64,000 nucleotides of DNA from Cellulosimicrobium funkei (lineage in GTDB: Bacteria > Actinomycetota > Actinomycetes > Actinomycetales > Cellulomonadaceae). Shown here in pieces: positions 8,988 through 17,264 of the stretch. Each line of letters starts with the position of its first letter. Position 1 is the first letter of the stretch. The stretch is from contig NZ_SOZH01000010.1 in assembly GCF_004519295.1 (NCBI RefSeq), positions 124,001 through 188,000 of the forward strand, given 5' to 3'. The position numbers and the translations under genes were made by a program. Under the pieces are notes generated by a model. It made no database searches, was not told the DNA's origin, and saw only the letters and a program-made list of their open reading frames with translations.

Positions 8988-9707
8988 GTGACCGTCCGCG
9001 CCGTCGTGCTCCCCGGAACCGTCCTGCTCGTCCCGGGAGCGGCCGGCGCCGCCTCGGTCCTCGGACCGGTGCGCGACGCCGCACTGGCGGCGCTCGCCGA
9101 CCTCGTGGCGGACCGGCTCGGTGTGGCGGCGGCGCCGGCCGTGGTCGTGGTCGCCCCGGGCGTGGAGGGAACGCGCGGCCCTGCCCGGGCCTCGCTCGCC
9201 GCGGCGGGCGTCGCCGACCGGTGGATCGATCCCGCGTGGGCGGCCGCCACGCGACCGCTCGACCGACCCGTCGCCGGGACGGCCGCCTCCGTGGCGCTCC
9301 TCGCGCTCGCCGGTGCGGGCTGGACGGGTCCCGTCGACGTCGTCGAGCTCGGTGGCGCGGCGACGCGGTCCGCGGCAGGCACGAGCACGGAGACGAGCTT
9401 GGAGACCAGTACGGAGACGAGCTCGGAGACGAGCACGGAGGTGGGTGCGGCCACGGAGACCGCCCTCGACGCCGCACGGGAGCTCGGTGCGGAGCTCGCC
9501 CGCGAGGGGGCGCGGCTCGTCGTCGTGCACGACCCGCGTGCGCCCCTGCCGCAGGCCGTGCTCGACGGGTTCGTCGCCGCGGCGGGCGCCGAGGCCGCGC
9601 CGGTCGCAACGGCCGACGAGCCGGACCCCGCCGTGGCGGTCCGGCGGTACGAGGTCCGCGCCCCCGCAGCCGCCGCCCGCCCGGCGGGGCCCGTCGTCAG
9701 CCGCTGA
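8988..9707 (+). CDS. LigB-like (class III extradiol dioxygenase superfamily) protein, probably non-catalytic
   Basis: 239 residues. The position between miaB and miaA, and the N-terminus VLPGTVLLVPGAAGAASVLGPVRDAAL, match the actinobacterial protein usually annotated as a class III extradiol dioxygenase subunit B-like domain. In that family the N-terminus reads PHPPLLVPE; the His metal ligands are not present here, so enzymatic activity is doubtful. Residues 133-152 are five near-identical four-residue units (STET/SLET type) encoded by a 12-bp tandem repeat (9384-9443). It ends 11 bp inside the convergent neighbour. Function is unknown. Confidence 0.6.
   Translation: MTVRAVVLPGTVLLVPGAAGAASVLGPVRDAALAALADLVADRLGVAAAPAVVVVAPGVEGTRGPARASLAAAGVADRWIDPAWAAATRPLDRPVAGTAASVALLALAGAGWTGPVDVVELGGAATRSAAGTSTETSLETSTETSSETSTEVGAATETALDAARELGAELAREGARLVVVHDPRAPLPQAVLDGFVAAAGAEAAPVATADEPDPAVAVRRYEVRAPAAAARPAGPVVSR
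9384..9443 (+). repeat. five-copy 12-bp tandem repeat inside the LigB-like gene
   Basis: Five in-frame units of the type AGCACGGAGACG encode S-T/L/S-E-T repeats. The units differ at one or two bases. The unit length is a multiple of three, so copy-number change would keep the frame. Confidence 0.8.
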
Positions 9708-11694
9708 GGCCCGTCCCGACGGCGGCCGCCTCGTCGTCGCGCCCGAGGCGGCGCAGCGCCGCGACCATCTCGTTGCCGACCATCGCGCGCGACTCCGCGT
9801 CGTGGACGATCGCGAAGCCCTCCATGGCCGACTCGAGCAGCTCCACCGCGTCCGTGTCCGTCCCCGACGCGCAGCGCGAGCGCCCCGCGAGCCAGAAGGC
9901 GTGCGCCGCGTCGCGGACGTCCCCCGCACGGGCGAACTCCTCGGCGACCGACTCCGCGAGCGTCGCCGCCGCGTCGAGGTCGCCCGCGGTCGCGAGGAGG
10001 CGGGCACGCGTGTCGTCGAGGTCGCGACGCTCGCGCGCGTCGGCCGCCGCGTCGCGCTCGACGAGCTCGGCGGCCCGCGGCGCGGGTGTGACGTCGCTGC
10101 CCTCGCCCGCTGCGGACAGGTCGTCGAGCGTGCGCTCGACCTGGGCCAGGGCGGCGGTCACGTCGCCCCGCCCGGCCTCGAGCCGCGCGTAGGCGCGCAC
10201 GACCTGCCCGACGAACCGGGGCGCGACACCACCGGCCCGCAGGAGCGCGAGCGCGTGCAGGAACGCGGGCGCGGCGCCCTCGTCGTCGCCCTCGAGCGCG
10301 GCGAGCTGCGCCGCCTCGGCGAGCGCGAAGCCGGCGCGGTCGAGGTGGCCGGAGCTCTCCAGGTGCGACGACGCGCGACGCAGGAGGCGTGCCGCCCGGA
10401 CCGGGTCGTCACCCGCGACGTCGTCGGCGAGCGCGAGCAGGCCGTCGGCGTCGGTGGGCTCGTCGGTGCCCTCCGCCGGGGCTCCACCGGTGACCGCGGA
10501 CTCCTCCGGTGCGATCCCGGCGGGGAGGTCCGACGGACCGCTCGTCGCGCCCTCGGCCACGGCGACGGGCCGCGGCGACGCCGACTGGGCGTCCAGGGAG
10601 AGCACCGCCAGGTCGACGGGGAGCGTGCGCGCGCCCCGCTCCCACGCCGCGCGCAACCGTTCGGACGCCGCCGTCGTGCCGTTGCGCGCGTCGAACGACT
10701 GCGCGAGCGCGGCCGCCTCGCCACGCACCCACGCGTCGAGCTCCGCGAGCGTCGTCGTGGGAACGTCCCGCAGGGCGAGCGCGGTGTCGCCGTGGTCGGC
10801 CCGCAGGACGCCCGTCGCGACGCTCACGCTCGTGAGGAAGCCGAGCCGGTCGCCCGGCGAGTCCGCCTCCGTGAGGAACGCCTGGTGCTCCACGAGCAGG
10901 CGCAGCGCGCGCGACGCGTTGCCCGTCCGGGCGAGGAACTCCACGTGACGACCCTTCGGGCCCGTCATCGTCACCCCGGTGTCGAGGTGGCGCAGCCCGC
11001 GGCGGTGAGTGCGCGCAGCGGCCTCCGCGTCGCCGACCTCGACGTACGCGAGCTGGAGGTGGGACAGCATGTCGCCGGGCTCGGTGGCGCACGACGGCGA
11101 CCCCTGGAGCACGCCCTCGAGCAGCCGGATGCCCTCGTCGTGCCGGCCCGTCGCGAAGAGGTACGCCGCGCGGTCGCCCGGCTCGCACGCCTCGCACTGC
11201 GAGTAGTCGTCGCGCGGGGTCGCGACCCACGCGCGGTACGCGTCCTCGACGTCCGCACCGTTACGCTCGCGCGCCCACTCGAAGCGCTCCAGGGCGACCG
11301 CGTTGGTGCCGTTGCCCGCGAGCGCGTACCGGTGCGCCATGTCGTCGAGCGTGCGCTCGATCTGCGCGGCGGGGACGTCGGGGAACTCCATGAGGTGCCC
11401 GACCATCCACTTGAACGACCAGAACAGCGAGTGCGTGTCCTCGGCGTCGAAGTGCTCGGGGTGCTCGTCCCACCAGCGCAGCATCTTGGTGAACGGCAGG
11501 TACGCCTTGGTCACCTCGCCGCCCCACACGTACGACTCGACGAGGACGAACTGCGCGTAGGCGCGCGCCGCGTCGGGGCCCTCGGCCTCGACGCGCTCGA
11601 GCTCGGCCGCGGCGGCCGTGGAGCGCGCGAGGCCGTAGGGCATGCGGCGGACGTCGTACAGGGCGGCGTTCACCTGGTCCACGGACCGGGTCAT
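9697..11694 (-). CDS. large helical-repeat (TPR-like) protein coupled to an HSP90-like gene
   Basis: 665 residues, almost wholly alpha-helical by composition, with recurrent Ala-rich helix pairs that look TPR-like, for example RAAYLFATGRHDEGIRLLEGV, LSHLQLAYVEVGDAEAAARTH and LLATAGDLDAAATLAESVAEEFARAGD. A CEAC motif lies around residue 170 with another Cys 32 residues later. A flexible Pro/Gly/Ser linker (about 385-430) separates two helical halves. There is no signal peptide. The start overlaps the stop of the HSP90-like gene (ATGA), implying coupled synthesis. TPR proteins are the standard co-chaperones of eukaryotic HSP90, so a partner role is an attractive inference, not shown. Confidence 0.75.
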   Translation of the reverse strand: MTRSVDQVNAALYDVRRMPYGLARSTAAAAELERVEAEGPDAARAYAQFVLVESYVWGGEVTKAYLPFTKMLRWWDEHPEHFDAEDTHSLFWSFKWMVGHLMEFPDVPAAQIERTLDDMAHRYALAGNGTNAVALERFEWARERNGADVEDAYRAWVATPRDDYSQCEACEPGDRAAYLFATGRHDEGIRLLEGVLQGSPSCATEPGDMLSHLQLAYVEVGDAEAAARTHRRGLRHLDTGVTMTGPKGRHVEFLARTGNASRALRLLVEHQAFLTEADSPGDRLGFLTSVSVATGVLRADHGDTALALRDVPTTTLAELDAWVRGEAAALAQSFDARNGTTAASERLRAAWERGARTLPVDLAVLSLDAQSASPRPVAVAEGATSGPSDLPAGIAPEESAVTGGAPAEGTDEPTDADGLLALADDVAGDDPVRAARLLRRASSHLESSGHLDRAGFALAEAAQLAALEGDDEGAAPAFLHALALLRAGGVAPRFVGQVVRAYARLEAGRGDVTAALAQVERTLDDLSAAGEGSDVTPAPRAAELVERDAAADARERRDLDDTRARLLATAGDLDAAATLAESVAEEFARAGDVRDAAHAFWLAGRSRCASGTDTDAVELLESAMEGFAIVHDAESRAMVGNEMVAALRRLGRDDEAAAVGTGLSG

Positions 11695-13676
11695 CGGTTC
11701 TCCTCGTCGGCAGGGGGATCGGGTTCCGTGGCGGGGTCCTGCCCGGCCGCGAGGGCGCGGGCGAGCAGGAGCGACAGGGAGTCGTTCATGAGGGTCGCCT
11801 CGACGGGCTGGAGCGCCTTGCCGGACGCGAGCACCGCCGTGACGTAGAGGGAGCGGGCACCCGCGGCGCGCACCTGCGCGTCGGGGCTCGCGAGCAGGTC
11901 GCGCACCGTGGCGTTGGCGTCGTTGAGGACCAGGCGGCGGGGGCGGGCCGGGGCGCTGAGGCCCGCGAGGATCTCGCCCCACAGGTCGTCCGTCTCCGCG
12001 ACGCGGGCAGCCTCGCGCGCGTGGTCGCTCTCGCGGTCGTGCAGGAGCATGGCCGGGAGGGCGTCGGGCTCGTACCGGCGCAGCACGACGTCGCAGTCCT
12101 GCTCGGCGAGCGCGGCGTCGACCGACGCGAGCGCGTCGGCGACCTCGAGCTCGCGCAGCGGCTCGACCTCCGTGAGGACGTGCGCGACGTCCGCGGCCGA
12201 CACGGGCGACAGCCGCCACTGCGGGAACCGCGCCGCGACGCGCTCGAGCAGGTCGGCGTCGTAGACGTAGCCGCCGTTGACGACCGCGAGCCCCTGCGCC
12301 GCCGCGACGGGCGCGATGCGCCGGAACTCCTCGACGCTCGCCGTGTACAGCAGGCGCCCGTCGGGGTGGTCCGTCGCGAGGTCCGCCAGCGTCGTGGTCC
12401 CGGCCGTCGTCTCGAAGGGCAGCACGCGCGCGGCGACGTCGAGCATCTCGTCGTCGGTGAGCGCGAGCGCGCGCACGGCGAGGTGGTGGGTCTCGAGGAA
12501 GCGCCGCGCGAGGACAGAGTCCGTCGCGAGCGTCTCCAGCAGCCACCGGCGCACCTGCGCCCCGAGCGCGTCGCGGGTCGCGAGCAGGACCTCGTCCTCG
12601 TACAGCCCCTCGCGCGACGCCGTCGGGCGCAGCACGGACGCGTCCAGCACGCACCGCACGAAGAACGCCCACGGGGGCAGCAGGTCGTCGACCGCGCTGC
12701 CCAGGAGCATGCGCTTGAGGTAGACCCGGTGCCGCGACGTCGTGGTCGGCGCGACCGCGGCCGGGAGCACGTACGCGACGCCCGTCAGGCCGGCGAGCGG
12801 CAGGTCGAGGTCGATCCGTGCGAGGGGGGTGAAGCCGAGCGTGCGCTCGGCGTAGCCGGCGAGCGCGGCGTCGCGGGCCGCGGGCGTCGCGTGCGCAGCG
12901 CGCCACGGCAGGTCCTCCCCGCTGAGCCGGCGCACCGCGACCGGGGCGCCGCCCCCCGCGCCGTCGTCGCGGCCCTCGCCGGGCCCGCCGTCGAGAGGCG
13001 TCTCGACGAGCAGCTCGACCGGCAGGAGCGAGCCGAAGTCCTGGGCGAGCGCGACCACCGACTCCGGGGCGAGCCAGTGCTCGGTATCCCGCCGCGGGTG
13101 CAGCCGGACGACGCTCCCGGGCTCGGCGGGTGCCGCCGGGTCGTCCGGCGCGAGCTCGACGAGCTCGTACCGGCCGTCGGCGCGGCCGCGCCAGCGCACA
13201 GGGACGGGCGCGTCGCCCGCCGCCGTGGGGCGCGCGGAGCGCGAGACGAGCTCGATCTCGTCGGCGACCATGAACGCGGACAGGAGCCCGATGCCGAACT
13301 GACCGAGGAACTCCTCGCGACCCGTCCCGAGCTCGACGTCGCGCTTGGAGCTGCGCCCGATGGTCGCGAGCAGCTCCTGCGCCTCGTCCCGCGTGAGGCC
13401 GACACCCGAGTCGTGCACCTCCAGGCCGCCGTCGGGCCGCGGACGGAGCAGGATCCGCGCCGGCGCCTGCGGTCCCTCGAGCCCGGCGCGCGCGGTGATC
13501 GCGTCGACGCCGTTCTGCAGCAGCTCGCGCAGGTAGACGCGCGGGCTCGAGTACAGGTGCCGGGCCAGGAGGTCGACGACGCCCCGCAGGTCGACCTGGA
13601 AGGCCGTCGTCGCCTCGCCCGGGGTGCCGCCGCCCGGGGCGGTGCGGCCCGCGGTGGTCTCGTGCGTGCCGGTCAC
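11691..13676 (-). CDS. HSP90-family (HtpG-like) ATPase
   Basis: 661 residues. The GHKL ATPase N-domain is clear: LRELLQNGVDA with E51, N55 and D58 (N-box), VHDSGVGL at 87-94 and GQFGIG at 125-130. These are the HSP90 motifs RELxxNxxDA, DxGxG and GQFGxG. The middle domain retains VYLKRMLLG and LRPTASREGLYEDE. The C-terminal third is divergent from E. coli HtpG and ends in an acidic tail (PADEENR), so this is an HSP90-like subfamily rather than canonical htpG. The GTG at 13676 overlaps the stop of the upstream YbjN gene as GTGA. Confidence 0.88.
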   Translation of the reverse strand: MTGTHETTAGRTAPGGGTPGEATTAFQVDLRGVVDLLARHLYSSPRVYLRELLQNGVDAITARAGLEGPQAPARILLRPRPDGGLEVHDSGVGLTRDEAQELLATIGRSSKRDVELGTGREEFLGQFGIGLLSAFMVADEIELVSRSARPTAAGDAPVPVRWRGRADGRYELVELAPDDPAAPAEPGSVVRLHPRRDTEHWLAPESVVALAQDFGSLLPVELLVETPLDGGPGEGRDDGAGGGAPVAVRRLSGEDLPWRAAHATPAARDAALAGYAERTLGFTPLARIDLDLPLAGLTGVAYVLPAAVAPTTTSRHRVYLKRMLLGSAVDDLLPPWAFFVRCVLDASVLRPTASREGLYEDEVLLATRDALGAQVRRWLLETLATDSVLARRFLETHHLAVRALALTDDEMLDVAARVLPFETTAGTTTLADLATDHPDGRLLYTASVEEFRRIAPVAAAQGLAVVNGGYVYDADLLERVAARFPQWRLSPVSAADVAHVLTEVEPLRELEVADALASVDAALAEQDCDVVLRRYEPDALPAMLLHDRESDHAREAARVAETDDLWGEILAGLSAPARPRRLVLNDANATVRDLLASPDAQVRAAGARSLYVTAVLASGKALQPVEATLMNDSLSLLLARALAAGQDPATEPDPPADEENR

Positions 13677-14170
13677 CGCGCGTCGACGTCGGCGCCGCCC
13701 TCGGCCACGGTCTGCGCGGCCGTGTCGGGGAAGCGGACGTCGAGCGCGTCGAAGAACTGCAGGCCCGTGAACAGGCCGCACTCGATGAGCTGGCCGAGCT
13801 GGTCGTCCGCGACGCCGAACTCCAGGTCCGTCGCCACCTCGGTGTAGACCGCGAGCTGGTCGTCCTCGACGCGCGCGTAGACCTTCGGCCAGATCTTGTC
13901 GCGGTTGAACTCGTTGGCGACGAGCGCGACCTGCGCCTCGGCCGACGCCGGGAGGGTCCGGTTCCACCGGCCGCGGACCTGCAGGATCTCCTGCTTCTCA
14001 CCCATGAGGAAGAAGAAGAACACCTTCCCGTCCCAGTTGCCGCCCAGGTCCCCGTCCGAGTCGACGAAGTACCGCCACTCGCGGCTCGTGAGGAACGCCT
14101 CGACGCGCTCGCGCGTCAGCGGCGCGTTCTGGCTCGTCGGTGCGGCGTCCGGCTTGGTGAAGAAACCCAT
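13673..14170 (-). CDS. YbjN-domain protein (paralogue 3), first gene of the HSP90-like operon
   Basis: 165 residues with the same core as the paralogues at 7781 and 8290: WRYFVDSDGDLGGNWDGKVF, ILQVRGRW, FNRDKIWPKVYAR and VATDLEFGVADDQLGQL. It starts MGFFTKP, as many cytosolic YbjN proteins do. AAGGA lies 9 nt before the ATG, so unlike its paralogues it uses a Shine-Dalgarno sequence. Its end overlaps the HSP90-like start. Because YbjN has a secretion-chaperone-like fold, its coupling to an HSP90-like ATPase suggests joint handling of client proteins (inference). Confidence 0.85.
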   Translation of the reverse strand: MGFFTKPDAAPTSQNAPLTRERVEAFLTSREWRYFVDSDGDLGGNWDGKVFFFFLMGEKQEILQVRGRWNRTLPASAEAQVALVANEFNRDKIWPKVYARVEDDQLAVYTEVATDLEFGVADDQLGQLIECGLFTGLQFFDALDVRFPDTAAQTVAEGGADVDAR

Positions 14171-14302
14171 GTTCTCGAGTCCTTGTCGTCTGAGAGGTCG
14201 TCGTGCTGAGGTCGTACGCGGCGGTACGCGCGAGGGCGGACCGACCACGGACACACTACGCATCCCCGCCCACACCCCTCGGGCCGTCGGCCGCCCGGAC
14301 GG

Positions 14303-14308
14303 TAGCGT
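14303..14308 (+). promoter_or_regulatory. leaderless -10 of miaA
   Basis: TAGCGT with 7 nt to the GTG start of miaA at 14316 and no Shine-Dalgarno sequence between. Confidence 0.5.
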
Positions 14309-14315
14309 TGCGCGG

Positions 14316-15386
14316 GTGAAAACCCAGCACGACCCCGCCGGCCCGCCCCGGCCCGGCCCGGGCGTCGTCGTCGCCGTCGTCGGCCCGACGGCCACGGGGA
14401 AGTCCGACCTCGCTCTCGACCTCGCCGAGCGCCTGTCCGTCCCCGGGGCGCCCGCGGAGATCGTCAACGCCGACGCCTACCAGCTCTACCGCGGCATGGA
14501 CGTCGGGACCGCGAAGGTCCCCGTCGCCGAGCGCCGCGGCGTGCGCCACCACCTCCTCGACGTGCTCGACCCCGCCGAGGACGCGTCCGTGGCCCGCTAC
14601 CAGACCGAGGCCCGCCGCGTGCTCGACGAGATCGCCGCGCGGGGTGCGCGTGCCGTCGTCGTGGGCGGCAGCGGGCTGTACGTCCGCGCCCTCCTCGACG
14701 ACATGCGGTTCCCGGGCACGGATCCCGCCGTGCGGGCGGCGCTCGAGGCGCGCGCGGAGGAGCAGGGCCCGCGCGCGCTGCACGACGAGCTCCTCCGGCG
14801 CGACCCCGCGGCGGCCGCGAGCATCGGCCCGGCCAACACCCGCCGGCTCGTCCGGGCGCTCGAGGTCATGGAGCTCACCGGCGAGCCGTTCACGGCGAAC
14901 CTCCCGCGCCAGGTCTACGTCCGCCCGACCGTGCAGATCGGCCTCGACTGCGACCGGGCCGTGCTCGACGCGCGGGTCGCCGGCCGCGTCGGGCGGATGT
15001 GGGAGCAGGGCCTCGTGGCCGAGGTGCGCCGCGTCGAGGCGCACGGCATGGGCCGCACGGCCCGGCGCGCCGTCGGCTACGCGGAGGTGCTCGCCGCGCT
15101 CCACGGCGAGACCACGCAGGACGCCGCGCGCGAGGCCGTCACCGCGAACACGCGGCGCCTCGCGCGCAAGCAGATGGGCTGGTTCGGCCGGGACCCGCGC
15201 GTCGGGTGGCTCGACGCGCAGTCGCCGACGCGCGTCGAGGACGCTCTCGCGCTCGTCGCCGCGGCGGACGAGCGCGCTGCCGCGCAGGGCACGGACGGGC
15301 ACGACCCCGCGACCGTGCCGGGCACCGCCGTCGGGCCGGACGAGGCGGACGGCGGCGCGCCCGTGCGCCGTAGTCTGGGCTCATGA
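14316..15386 (+). CDS. miaA: tRNA dimethylallyltransferase MiaA
   Basis: 356 residues. It transfers the dimethylallyl group to A37 of tRNAs reading UNN codons, producing the substrate of MiaB. The P-loop GPTATGKSDLALDLAERL begins near residue 23. Other family motifs are NADAYQLYRGMDVGTAK, GGSGLYVRALLD and the C-terminal TRRLARKQMGWFGRD. About 45 extra residues after the fold are Asp/Gly/Ala-rich. The GTG start follows a TAGCGT hexamer by 7 nt. Its stop overlaps the dapF ATG (ATGA). Confidence 0.96.
   Translation: MKTQHDPAGPPRPGPGVVVAVVGPTATGKSDLALDLAERLSVPGAPAEIVNADAYQLYRGMDVGTAKVPVAERRGVRHHLLDVLDPAEDASVARYQTEARRVLDEIAARGARAVVVGGSGLYVRALLDDMRFPGTDPAVRAALEARAEEQGPRALHDELLRRDPAAAASIGPANTRRLVRALEVMELTGEPFTANLPRQVYVRPTVQIGLDCDRAVLDARVAGRVGRMWEQGLVAEVRRVEAHGMGRTARRAVGYAEVLAALHGETTQDAAREAVTANTRRLARKQMGWFGRDPRVGWLDAQSPTRVEDALALVAAADERAAAQGTDGHDPATVPGTAVGPDEADGGAPVRRSLGS
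15371..15376 (+). promoter_or_regulatory. internal leaderless -10 of dapF
   Basis: TAGTCT lies inside the 3' end of miaA with exactly 6 nt (GGGCTC) to the dapF ATG at 15383. dapF could thus be transcribed on its own as well as with miaA. Confidence 0.5.
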
Positions 15387-16411
15387 CGCGCACCCGCTTC
15401 ACCAAGGGCCACGGGACCCGCAACGACTTCGTGCTCCTCGCCGACACGAAGGGCGAGCTCGACCTCACGCCCGAGCTCGTGCGCGCGCTCGCCGACCGCC
15501 GCGGCGGCGTCGGGGGGGACGGCGTCATCCGCCTCGTGCCGACCGCTCTCGTCCCGGAGTCGCGCGACGTGCTCGCGGAGGACCCGCACGCCATCTGGTT
15601 CATGGACTACCGCAACGCTGACGGCTCGGTCGCCGAGATGTGCGGCAACGGGGTCCGCGTCTTCGCGGCCTTCGCCGAGCGCCTCGGGCTCGTGAGCTTC
15701 GCGGGGGGCACCGAGGTCCCGGTCGGCACGCGCGCGGGCGTCAAGCGCGTGCGCAAGGAGGACGACGGCTGGTTCGCCGTCGACATGGGCCCGTGGTTCC
15801 TCCCCGGCGGGCGCCCCGCGCTCCAGGACGGCTACGACGCGACCGTCGTCGTGCGGGGCTGGGAGGTCCCGCGCCCGGCGCTCAGCGTCGACCTCGGCAA
15901 CCCCCACACCGTCCTCGCCGTCGCGCGCGAGGACGTGCTCGAGCGCGCCGACCTCACCGAGGCGCCCGTCGTCGAGCCGCATCCGTCCCACGGGACGAAC
16001 GTCGAGCTCGTGGTGCCCCTCGGCGAGACGACCGCGGACGACGGCACCGTCGTCGGGCACGTGCGCATGCGCGTGCACGAGCGCGGCGTCGGGGAGACGC
16101 CGTCGTGCGGCACGGGCGCGTGCGCGGCGGCGCTCGCGGTCCGCGTGTGGGGCGGTCCCGACGCGCCGGACACCTACCTCGTCGACGTCCCGGGCGGCAC
16201 GGTGCGCGTGCGGGCGCTCCCGGGCGGCCGCGTCGAGCTCGCCGGTCCCGCGGTGCTCGTCCACGCGGGGGAGATCGACCTCGCCGCGCTCTTCCCGGCG
16301 ACGCCGCGCCCGGCGGACGACGACGCGCACCACGGCGCGGACGGGCCTGTGACCGACCAGCCCGCCGAGCCGGTCGCGGCGGCGTCCGAGGGCGACCGCG
16401 CGCCGGTCTGA
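15383..16411 (+). CDS. dapF: diaminopimelate epimerase DapF
   Basis: 342 residues. It interconverts LL- and meso-diaminopimelate in lysine biosynthesis. The two catalytic Cys are in the conserved pockets MCGNGVRVFA and SCGTGACAAALA. The substrate motif GNPHTV is also intact. The C-terminal 40 residues are acidic and non-conserved. The ATG overlaps the miaA stop. The cell wall cross-link may not use DAP in this organism (see murE), so the main role is probably lysine supply. Confidence 0.96.
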   Translation: MTRTRFTKGHGTRNDFVLLADTKGELDLTPELVRALADRRGGVGGDGVIRLVPTALVPESRDVLAEDPHAIWFMDYRNADGSVAEMCGNGVRVFAAFAERLGLVSFAGGTEVPVGTRAGVKRVRKEDDGWFAVDMGPWFLPGGRPALQDGYDATVVVRGWEVPRPALSVDLGNPHTVLAVAREDVLERADLTEAPVVEPHPSHGTNVELVVPLGETTADDGTVVGHVRMRVHERGVGETPSCGTGACAAALAVRVWGGPDAPDTYLVDVPGGTVRVRALPGGRVELAGPAVLVHAGEIDLAALFPATPRPADDDAHHGADGPVTDQPAEPVAAASEGDRAPV

Positions 16412-16419
16412 CCGCCGGC

Positions 16420-17106
16420 TCAGCGGGGCGCGACGACCTCGAGGACGCGGAACCCCTTCGCGCTCGCGGCGCGCTCGACGACCGCGCCCGACAGGAGCGG
16501 GGGCAGCGCCTCGGCGAGCCAGCGCTGGAGCGAGTCCGAGCCCAGGTTCCGCTGCACCACGAGGTGCGCGCTCGCGCCCGGCGCGAGCCGGGGCAGCCAG
16601 TGGAGGAGCATCCCGTGCAGGGCGTCCTTGCCGACCCGGATCGGCGGGTTCGACCACAGCGCGGCGAGCGCGACGTCGGGCACGTCGTCCGGGAGGACGG
16701 CCCGGACGTTGTCCAGCCCGAGCCGCTGCGCGTTGCGGCGCACGAGGTCGAGCGCGCGCTCGTTGACGTCGACGGCCCACACTGTCGCCTCCGGCGCCTC
16801 GAGGGCCATCGTCAGGGCGACCGGGCCCCAGCCGCAGCCGAGGTCGAGGACGTGGGCGGGTCCGTCGTCGGGCCGGGCCGCGAGGACGTCGTCGAGCGGC
16901 GGGGTGGTGCGCAGGAGCACCTGCGTGCCGAGGTCCAGCCGGCCGGGGGAGAAGACGCCCGAGGCGACCTCGACCTCGACGTCGCGGCCCGCGAGCCGCA
17001 CGGAGATCGTGCGGCGCTCGGCGGCGGACGCGGGCCGGGCGGTGAAGTAGTGGTCCGCCGCGCCGTCGGGCGCGGCGTCGACGGCGGGGTCCTGGTCCTC
17101 GGTCAC
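16420..17106 (-). CDS. class I SAM-dependent methyltransferase, RsmC-like
   Basis: 228 residues, corresponding to the catalytic half of RsmC-type 16S rRNA guanine-N2 methyltransferases. The SAM pocket is VLDLGCGWGPVALTMAL, the acidic loop is WAVDVNERALDLVRRNA and the active-site NPP is in LWSNPPIRVG. The upstream FTARPASAAE and GVFSPGRLDLGTQVLL segments are typical of this small actinobacterial form. The rRNA target is inferred from family. The GTG start is 8 nt after a minus-strand TAGGAT. It converges with dapF, with an 8-bp gap. Confidence 0.82.
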   Translation of the reverse strand: MTEDQDPAVDAAPDGAADHYFTARPASAAERRTISVRLAGRDVEVEVASGVFSPGRLDLGTQVLLRTTPPLDDVLAARPDDGPAHVLDLGCGWGPVALTMALEAPEATVWAVDVNERALDLVRRNAQRLGLDNVRAVLPDDVPDVALAALWSNPPIRVGKDALHGMLLHWLPRLAPGASAHLVVQRNLGSDSLQRWLAEALPPLLSGAVVERAASAKGFRVLEVVAPR

Positions 17107-17264
17107 GTCGGCCGATCCTACGCGGGCGCGCCCAGTCAGGAGGCGGCGCGGCGCGCCCGGGCCGCTCGTCGTGCGCTTAACCGCTGGCCCCGGGACGATT
17201 TCGCGTGCCACGCTTGTTGTCACACCCGGACGCACGAGCGCCCACCACCGACGGAAGGCGGCAC

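Noticed and set aside
9697-14001. A single open minus-strand reading of about 1430 codons across the HSP90-like and helical-repeat genes
   Set aside because: High GC leaves alternative frames open. The reading matches the helical-repeat gene at its end but an off-frame, Arg-rich translation of the HSP90-like gene before it. Separate genes with ATGA and GTGA overlaps explain the locus better.
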